A stretch of DNA of 64,000 nucleotides from Haliotis asinina (Eukaryota; Mollusca; Gastropoda; Lepetellida; Haliotidae), in assembly GCF_037392515.1 (NCBI RefSeq), contig NC_090280.1, forward strand, positions 18,478,001 through 18,542,000. The letters run 5' to 3'. The stretch's first letter is position 1; every line of letters begins with the position of its first letter. The notes under the pieces are model-generated. The model did no database searches and was not told the origin of the DNA. It saw only the letters and a program-made list of their open reading frames with translations. The translations under genes and the position numbers were made by a program. Positions 59,950 through 64,000 of the stretch are shown here, piece after piece.

Positions 59950-60505
59950 GGAGATTTTTGGTGGTGAATTCCTTTGGCCGTGGTCACGTGTCCAACTTCT
60001 CCACCATCGGTGCCAACTCTTATTCTTAATGACTGTTCTAGGAGATAATTTTCAAATCAAGTATTTCATTTCTTGTCTCTCATTTGCGTTCATTATGATG
60101 AAGGAGATGCTTCATCAGGGAAGGTGGGACTGATTCTGGTCATTAGTTTCAGAGTTGACGTTATAGAAAAACACGTTAAACTGCATCTTTTGAGAAACTT
60201 GAAGGTATTTGTGGCTGTGTTACAGAAGATTTCTGTCCTTAAGAAGCATGGATAACTTTCTGGGGGTCACGTATCCAATCTCACCACAACTGATACCTTC
60301 TCTTACGTTCAAAACTCGAATCTTAATTGTCATTTCAAGCAGACAATTTTCACCTCATTATTTCATTTCTTATCTTTTATTATGCTTTGCCACTGGCGGA
60401 AAGAAAAGTAAATCGTTCACATCAGTGTCAGTGAAAAAATACACATAATAACGCGAAGGACCCATTTTAATGGTGGAGTGAGTGAGTGAGGTGAGTTAAT
60501 ATTTA
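59950..60505. repeat. diverged and recent copies of a noncoding repeat, first set
   Basis: 59960-60110 and 60240-60400 share GTCACGT(G/A)TCCAA and ATTTCATTTCTT stretches and look like an old tandem duplication. The second (60193-60505) has a near-identical partner at 61197-61509. A short LINE-like GTGAGTGAGTGAG tail closes the unit. Confidence 0.6.
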
Positions 60506-60782
60506 ACATCACATCGGCATTTAATGGTGGATAATACAAACATAGCTATATCACAAGTGATATATAGATAGCGAATTATGGTTGTAACTAAATATCTGTA
60601 TCGTTCTGCATTCTTAACGCAGAATTACCCTACATCAAAAAAGGGAAATTGAAATGGCCTTAGAATCATGTCTACATTAATTGACGCCACCTCTGAGGTT
60701 CAGCGGATAAGGTCTCTCCCTGTACAGCTGAAGGTCTGATTGCATGACAGCAACTGACGTCGTCCAGAGCTGCAAATTAAGT

Positions 60783-62345
60783 ATGCGAGTGAATGAGTTC
60801 ATATTTACCGTCACATCGGCAATATTGCAGCCATATCGTGACGAGAACAATTCATTTAAAATAATGAAAATACAGGAGTATCTGGAAGAGTAAAACAATG
60901 GACAGTAAAAATACTAGACTATCACAGATATGAACATAAAACTAGCATGTAAAACTAAAACACAGAGAAGACAACACGGGCTATATGTCACCAACAACTG
61001 AAGGCAGATCACCATACTAGGGACCATGGGGACTTACATTACTTTTGCTATCTGTATGGAACATAGCTGGATTTACACCATCCCCTCAGCTGCTGGCGAC
61101 TGTAAGACAATTTAACCAAAACTTAAAATAAAAAATATACTATGTTTAAAACCTTGGTACGTGAAAATGTTCCTTTGAAAGTTCTGGGACATTTTGAGAA
61201 ACTTGAAGGTATTTGTGGCTGTGTTACTGAAGATTTCTGTCCTTAAGAAGCATGGATAACTTTCTGGGGGTCACGTATCCAATCTCACCACAACTGATAC
61301 CTTCTCTTACGTTCAAAACTCGAATCTTAATTGTCATTTCAAGCAGACAATTTTCACTTCATTATTTCATTTCTTATCTTTTATTATGCTTCGCCACTGG
61401 CGGAAAGAAAAGTAAATCGTTCACATCAGTGTCAGTGAAAAAATACACATAATAACGCGAAGGACCCATTTTAATGGTGGAGTGAGTGAGTGAGGTGAGT
61501 TAATATTTAAATAAAAAATATTCTACGTTTAAAACCTTGGTGCGTGAAAATGTTCCTTTGAAAGTTCTGGGACTTATGTGCTTTCTCAGGGGTACAATAA
61601 GTTTACGATACATTAACCCCCTTTGAAGGCACAGCCACTAACAATCGGTGTTTTCTAATTTACACTACATTAATAAAATAACATTTATCTGTATACAAAA
61701 CATGTTGTTCAAAATTTATCCAACAATTCAATTTTTTAAGGAACCAGTTAACAAAAGACAATTTACTTTATTAAAAACTTCCTTAATTGTTTTGACACTG
61801 AAATATTTATCCGTTGTGATAGCAAATCAATACAGTCAAGCAAGACATGCTTGACCGTGATTCTCTCATCACAAGGGATAGAAACAGGGGGATCTTCGCA
61901 TTTTAACAAATACTCATGAGTGTATCTTGTATGGCCAATGCGCCAGCATCGCATAATGACCTCTCCAAATCTGGACTGACAACCAAAGTAAGTATAACCT
62001 ATCGTTGGCTTGACTTTGTGTACTTTATTGATACTTGCTTGGGTCTCCTACTTCTTTTGCATCAGAAAACGGATATAAGATCTAATAGCAGCTTTATAAT
62101 CAGAGTATGAAATCAGAAGTGATGTTACACAAGATCAGCCATTGCGTTACCAGAGACTCTAAAATGGCTAGGCAACCAACAAGGGACGATGTCGCATTGG
62201 CCAGTAGCAAGGGCATTATACAATTCAATAATGTCTAATAAAAGTGAATGCTTGCAAGAAAGATTCTTAATAGCCTGAAGGCACAAAATAGTCAGACAAG
62301 AGTATGTATTCAGTTTGTTTATATTTGGAGTGTTCGGGTATGTGC
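60783..62345 (-). mobile_element. I/Nimb-type LINE, 3' fragment, interrupted by a duplication
   Basis: The 3' UTR (60783-61190) begins with GAATGAGTTCATATTTACCG and GGCAATATTGCAGCCATATC, as in LINE 2. The block 61197-61509 then intervenes and the LINE continues (61510-62345). Its minus-strand C-terminal reading has RIGHTRYTHEYLLKCEDPP and a Cys-His end (CDERITVKHVLLDC), followed by decayed RNase H. About 60 bp (61125-61185) are repeated at 61508-61572. The copy lacks everything 5' of RNase H. Confidence 0.8.
61197..61509. repeat. near-identical 313-bp duplicate of 60193-60505
   Basis: Only about three substitutions separate the two copies, 1004 bp apart. The peptide starting MDNFLGVTYPISPQLIPSLT occurs in both, but nothing supports it as coding. 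The copy sits inside the LINE 3' fragment. Confidence 0.85.
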
Positions 62346-62349
62346 CACT

Positions 62350-62860
62350 AAAGCAGAATTCCCTAAAGATTCAGGGCTTCTACTATGATGGAAATAGTTC
62401 TCTTCACAGTTAATGGGAAAGTGAAGACGTCAATAGGTATACTTTCACTCTGCCTTTTTCAATCTGTCATAATTTGTATGTCTTGTTTGCTTTGCTATTG
62501 ATGTCATATACACTTGGTTTGTTAAAATAGGGAGTATTTAGAAAGGCATTATTTAACATAATTTGTACAGACTTATCTGGTTATCAAGAGTGCTTGTGTT
62601 TGAAACATAGGTACGATATCTAATTCCTCCATCTCTTGTATCGCACTGTATTTGTGACCATTTTGTTTGTTTTTCCCTCATGGGAAACATAACAGCTGGT
62701 TGTCACCGTTCAATAAGAACAAAGCACACGTAGATAGAATTACAATATAGGATGACATGCTAACATTATATTCAGTTACGCCCGCTAGTTCACAGCGACA
62801 GTATGTGTTCTTAACGAAAGTCTGTAAATCTACAGACCTATCACGTTACGTGAAATGAAA
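62350..62860. other. intergenic, no gene seen
   Basis: AT-rich sequence after the LINE fragment. No exon, repeat or RNA gene recognised. Confidence 0.4.
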
Positions 62861-62911
62861 TGTATAAATATCTGAATGACCTCATTCCGCTTTCTGGCGA
62901 TTCCTGCTGAC

Positions 62912-63388
62912 ATGGAGAAGACATCGCTCTGCGTGCCCCTGGTCACTGAGTTTGCCTTTAAAATACCTCGCATGTCTGCAAATTTCCAGGCATCATATTT
63001 GTCGAGTCAGGCTAGTGTTTCCAGTGGGAGGAGGCCCCATGCTAGGTAGTATATGACTGAGGTACTCATTCAACAATTTAAGCGCCAGTTAAGAGATCTA
63101 AAACTTATCTCATTCCTTTCAAAGTAATCTTTTTGTATTCTCTACTATTGTGAAAATCAAACTCGAAAGTTCATGCACGAAAACGGTTTAGCAACTTGTT
63201 CGAGGAACTGCGTCTTCATATATTATTGTTTATTGACCTTGATAATAAGGCCATACGTATGGACAAGCTTTCATGAAATGCCGATGCATATTTTCTCTTT
63301 TAGAGACATCAGGATCTGTTATTGCCACGATGAATCCGGCTGTATCAAACTTGGCCAAGCGTGTCGAAAAAGACAGGGAAGATGAATG
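62912..63388 (+). CDS. weak candidate: small two-exon gene of unknown function
   Basis: GTATAAATATC (about 62860) lies some 50 nt before an ATG at 62912. A frame from there (MEKTSLCVPLVTEFAFKIP) reaches GCTAG followed by GTAGTA (donor at 63046). A pyrimidine-rich TTTTCTCTTTTAG acceptor ends at 63304. Joined, the frame continues RDIRICYCHDESGCIKLGQA and ends CRKRQGR-stop at about 63388, 72 aa in all with four clustered Cys and a basic end. There is no clear signal peptide. No family recognised; another reading of the second exon (TSGSVIATMNPAVSNLAKRV) is also open. It may be chance. Confidence 0.15.
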
Positions 63389-63389
63389 T

Positions 63390-64000
63390 AGGTGTTTTAT
63401 ATATTTTATTTTCACATTTTGACTGTTGAGACTAAATTAATTACAATTTCAGCTGTCACATTATCTTTTTCATATTTATATCACAACACTATCGTACACA
63501 TGTCAGTAATATCTTAGGAAGGTCATATATTCATTAAAGAGGAAGGCGAAACAAAAATATCATTTTAATACATTTGATGGAATGCTGGGGACGGACTACA
63601 GTCGTTCTGATGGAACAGAGATTGTCAGTCAATATGTCTCTTGTACAAACATTGCAGAGTGCGAGAAAATGATCTCTTCACTCAAATGTAACACACTAAT
63701 GACACTTAAATCGTCACAATTGATAACAACAATAACAGAGACAGCACTGTGTCTTTGATTCCAAGATGAAACTGTATTTCAAATTAATGGAGAAACGCAA
63801 CGATATTTTCCTTGAACTCTCAATCAACATAGATCACGAACTACTCGAAAGTTCTGGGTTATCGCAATGATATGCACGGAGAAAAAACAAAACAGACGAC
63901 ACCAGTCAGTATCCGAGATCAGGAGGCAACTATCAGGAGGAAGGGGCGCTAGCATTACGTTTTGTCACTCACTTAAATTACCGGGCAAAAGAAATATGTT
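63390..64000. other. right end of the window, no gene seen
   Basis: AT-rich sequence without supported exon, repeat or RNA gene. Confidence 0.4.

Noticed and set aside
61252-61452. 66-codon frame identical in start to one at 60248 (MDNFLGVTYP)
   Set aside because: The identity follows from a recent DNA duplication. The resemblance of MDNFL to FReD exon 1 (SMDNFLASR) covers five residues only and is probably chance.

Overview
The window looks like nuclear DNA of a gastropod mollusc, probably a vetigastropod such as an abalone. Three things point there: intron-split genes for secreted fibrinogen-domain proteins, SINEs and LINEs that end in CTCACTCACTC tails, and a dense load of non-LTR retrotransposons with mariner/Tc1 transposons. 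The taxon is an inference from repeat style and was not checked against a database. There is no sign of bacterial operons, CRISPR arrays or rRNA genes, and I recognised no tRNA.

The host genes are a tandem array of small secreted fibrinogen-related (FReD) proteins, all on the + strand with the same five-exon plan (169, 119, 97, about 165 and about 215 nt; phases 1,0,1,1). Four are open from ATG to stop: gene 1 (12503-15266, 254 aa), gene 2 (20721-23183, 254 aa), gene 4 (45888-49978, 253 aa) and gene 5 (54131-57902, 257 aa). Gene 3 (41584-43320) is a pseudogene that has lost exons 4 and 5. Two relics of a last exon lie at 1-60 and near 23970-24030. Each gene follows a conserved upstream block and a TATA-like element about 75-80 nt before the ATG. 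By family knowledge the products are lectin-like secreted recognition proteins, plausibly immune.

The array grew by several duplications. A unit of about 24 kb starting at position 1 is repeated from 23970. Genes 1 and 2 are a younger pair about 8.2 kb apart, and genes 4 and 5 are an older pair also about 8.2 kb apart. Between the genes lie nested mobile elements. A LINE of the I/Nimb type (zinc-knuckle ORF1; endonuclease-RT-RNase H ORF2) was inserted before the 24-kb duplication and is present as LINE 1 (717-9466) and LINE 2 (24721-30369 plus 36366-36519), with the same target-site duplication on both. A full-length third copy, LINE 3 (30370-36350), later landed head-to-head in the 5' end of LINE 2. 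LINE 1 was split by a 4.07-kb near-complete palindrome (1702-5776) with a perfect 8-bp target duplication, arms of about 1.6 kb, GTCGC-rich subterminal arrays and no transposase gene. The matching empty site is intact in LINE 2. I consider this palindrome the most unusual element here.

Other elements are a nearly whole mariner (39245-40549), a Tc1-like element (51114-52299), relics of a second LINE family (9930-11850, 18380-19737, 37190-38860), SINEs, and tandem arrays inside introns (168-bp units in gene 1, units of about 150-175 bp in gene 5). The right end (57910-64000) holds decayed flanks, a LINE 3' fragment, a recent 313-bp duplication and one weak two-exon gene candidate.
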